Shown here: one piece after another, positions 62,706 through 64,000 of the stretch
How positions within the stretch are numbered: position 1 is the stretch's first letter
How the letters are laid out: every line of letters starts with the position of its first letter
Assembly (NCBI RefSeq): GCF_002086155.1
Contig: NZ_MVHE01000007.1
Location: forward strand, 114,843-178,842
DNA length: 64,000 bases
Direction: 5' to 3'
Origin: Mycobacterium angelicum
Lineage (GTDB): Bacteria; Actinomycetota; Actinomycetes; Mycobacteriales; Mycobacteriaceae
The notes under the pieces: generated by a model
What the model was told of the DNA's origin: nothing
What the model saw: the letters and a program-made list of their open reading frames with translations, nothing else
The model's database searches: none
Translations under genes and position numbers: made by a program

Positions 62706-64000
62706 CTAACCCGGGTGGCCTTGCGTGCCCGTATTGCCGGCCTTGCCGGACGCTCCATTGCTCCCGCTCTGGGTAGTGCCCATACCACCGTGGCCGGCCG
62801 TACCAGCGCCACCTGCGACGCCACCAGCGCCGCCCAGCCCGGCGAAGCCATCGGCACCTGACAGGCCCTTGGTCGCCCCCGCCCCGCCGGCCCCTCCGGC
62901 GGCACCGGCGCCGCCGTTACCGCCGTTACCACCGTTGCCGCCATCACCGGCACTCCCGCCGGCACCGCCAGTACCGCTGCCACCGCCACCGCCAAGGGCC
63001 AGGCCGCCCTCACCACCATTTCCGCCCGAGCCTCCCCCGCCGCCCGCGCCCCCGGCGCCACCGACTCCGGCGGCTCCACCAGCGCCGCCGGCGCCCATCA
63101 CGCTGCCCGCACCACCCGCGCCGCCCGCGCCCGCAGCACCGCCGTTCCCGCCGGCACCGCCGGCAGCGCCATCACCGCCGGCGCCACCGGAGCCGCCCGT
63201 TACATTGCTGCCGTTAAACGAGTTGGACAGAGCACCAGCCGCGCCTGAACCACCGCCGCCGCCCGCAGCACCGCTGCCGCCGACACCACCGTTGCCGCCG
63301 ACGCCGCCGGCGCCGCCGACGCCACCAAGCACACCGGCAGCGCCCCCGACACCTCCGTTACCGCCAGCACCCCCGTTCCCGCCGGCCACGCCCCCGGCGC
63401 CGTTGCCGCCGCCGCCGCCGTTGCCGCCAATCCCTGCTCCGGCGCCCGGCTGGGCGACAAATCCTCCGCCTGCGGAACCACCGTTGCCGCCCGAACCGCC
63501 CGCGGCTAGCGCGTTACCTCCGGAACCACCGTCCCCGCCCTGCGCCGAACCGGTTCCAAGCGCTTGACCAGCGCCCCCGCCACCACCGTTCCCACCGGAA
63601 GCACCCGATCCGCCGTTACCCCCATTACCACCGGTCGCAAAATCCGTCGACGAGGATGACGCCGCATGGCCGCCGGCGCCACCGGTCCCGCCGTTGAGAC
63701 TCGTGCCACCGTTGTCACCGTTAGCGCCATTACCGCCCTGGACCGCGCCACCTCCGCTGACCGGGACGCCGGCTTGGCCGCTCGCGGCAGTGCCGGAGGG
63801 TGCCGGATTGGTACCGTTGATCCCCGCGGCCCCGTCCCCACCGCGTCCGCCAACACCGCCATCGCCCGACGTCCCGCCGTGACCACCCGCGCCGCCGTCG
63901 CCGCCGGCTCCGTCATTAATGCCCACCACGCCGTGGCCGCCAGCCCCGCCGGCGCCACCGTTACCCATACCTATTGCATTTCCCCCGGCACCGCCGTGCC
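62706..64000 (-). CDS. PGRS-type glycine-rich protein, C-terminal part (runs off the window)
   Basis: The frame stays open from base 64000 to the TAG at 62706. Almost all residues are GGX repeats with a few polar breaks (NSFNGSNVTGG, SSSTDFATGG), ending GKAGNTGTQGHPG. The ATG at 63968 is inside the repeats and is not the real start. The N-terminus, where a PE domain would be, is outside. Upstream of uvrD1 on the same strand. Probably PE_PGRS, but a PE-less PGRS protein cannot be excluded. Confidence 0.85.
   Translation of the reverse strand, partial: HGGAGGNAIGMGNGGAGGAGGHGVVGINDGAGGDGGAGGHGGTSGDGGVGGRGGDGAAGINGTNPAPSGTAASGQAGVPVSGGGAVQGGNGANGDNGGTSLNGGTGGAGGHAASSSSTDFATGGNGGNGGSGASGGNGGGGGAGQALGTGSAQGGDGGSGGNALAAGGSGGNGGSAGGGFVAQPGAGAGIGGNGGGGGNGAGGVAGGNGGAGGNGGVGGAAGVLGGVGGAGGVGGNGGVGGSGAAGGGGGSGAAGALSNSFNGSNVTGGSGGAGGDGAAGGAGGNGGAAGAGGAGGAGSVMGAGGAGGAAGVGGAGGAGGGGGSGGNGGEGGLALGGGGGSGTGGAGGSAGDGGNGGNGGNGGAGAAGGAGGAGATKGLSGADGFAGLGGAGGVAGGAGTAGHGGMGTTQSGSNGASGKAGNTGTQGHPG

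Noticed and set aside
62725..63567. Proline-rich plus-strand frame opposite the last PGRS gene
   Set aside because: Antisense of glycine repeats with no ribosome site or domain.

Overview
The window reads as chromosomal DNA of a slow-growing, non-tuberculosis-complex Mycobacterium. Most genes match the M. tuberculosis block from Rv0949 (uvrD1) to Rv0996 in content and order, but on the opposite strand. Supporting marks are mprAB-pepD, PE_PGRS genes, grcC2, ruc, moeA1 and perM, high GC in the core, and many GTG starts with GTGA/ATGA overlaps. Gene names come from recognising protein sequences; no database search was run.

Layout. 1-1734: end of a P450 / ferredoxin reductase / ferredoxin operon, then tRNA-Ala(CGC). 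1984-8887: core genes sepX/glpR, a GNAT, moeA1/glp, galU, 5-FTHF cyclo-ligase, ruc under a CIRCE heat-shock operator, an SAF-domain protein and grcC2. 8880-17876: a lower-GC block of eight genes on one strand. Three (Rv0986-Rv0988 homologues) form an ABC exporter plus an AttH/CrtC-like exported protein. The other five, absent from the M. tuberculosis locus as I know it, encode a TIM-barrel protein, LuxS, a sugar-phosphate (C7-cyclitol type) cyclase, a UbiG-like methyltransferase and a UbiA prenyltransferase. 18132-23297: mscL, moaB2, pepD, mprB, mprA, rpmF. 23525-31995: an acyl-CoA catabolic operon (AtuA-like, fadE13, accD2, accA2, fadE12, echA7). 31992-35922: an accessory MFS transporter / flavin halogenase-like / HemN-like radical SAM group, located where M. 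tuberculosis has its csoR-ctpV copper locus. 36273-39492: a DUF1707 protein and a WXG100-like / DUF1023 hydrolase / LprP lipoprotein triad. 39504-42677: a large cyclase-ATPase regulator. 42765-50759: MoxR-vWA pair, purHN, perM and Rv0954. 50909-58296: LLM oxidoreductase, thiolase-like protein, two PE_PGRS genes, sucCD. 58570-64000: M23 peptidase, a small membrane protein, uvrD1 and a PGRS gene running off the window.

The most interesting feature is 8880-17876. The five biosynthetic genes are tightly coupled and could build a methylated, prenylated cyclitol. A polyprenyl diphosphate synthase homologue (grcC2) lies convergent at one end. The exporter and the CrtC-like protein, whose family binds isoprenoids, lie upstream on the same strand. 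I infer that Rv0986-Rv0988, known as a horizontally acquired virulence operon in M. tuberculosis, may be the export half of a larger biosynthesis-and-export island whose biosynthetic half is missing there. The LuxS keeps every catalytic residue, which is unexpected in mycobacteria.

No rRNA, CRISPR array, insertion sequence or prophage was seen.
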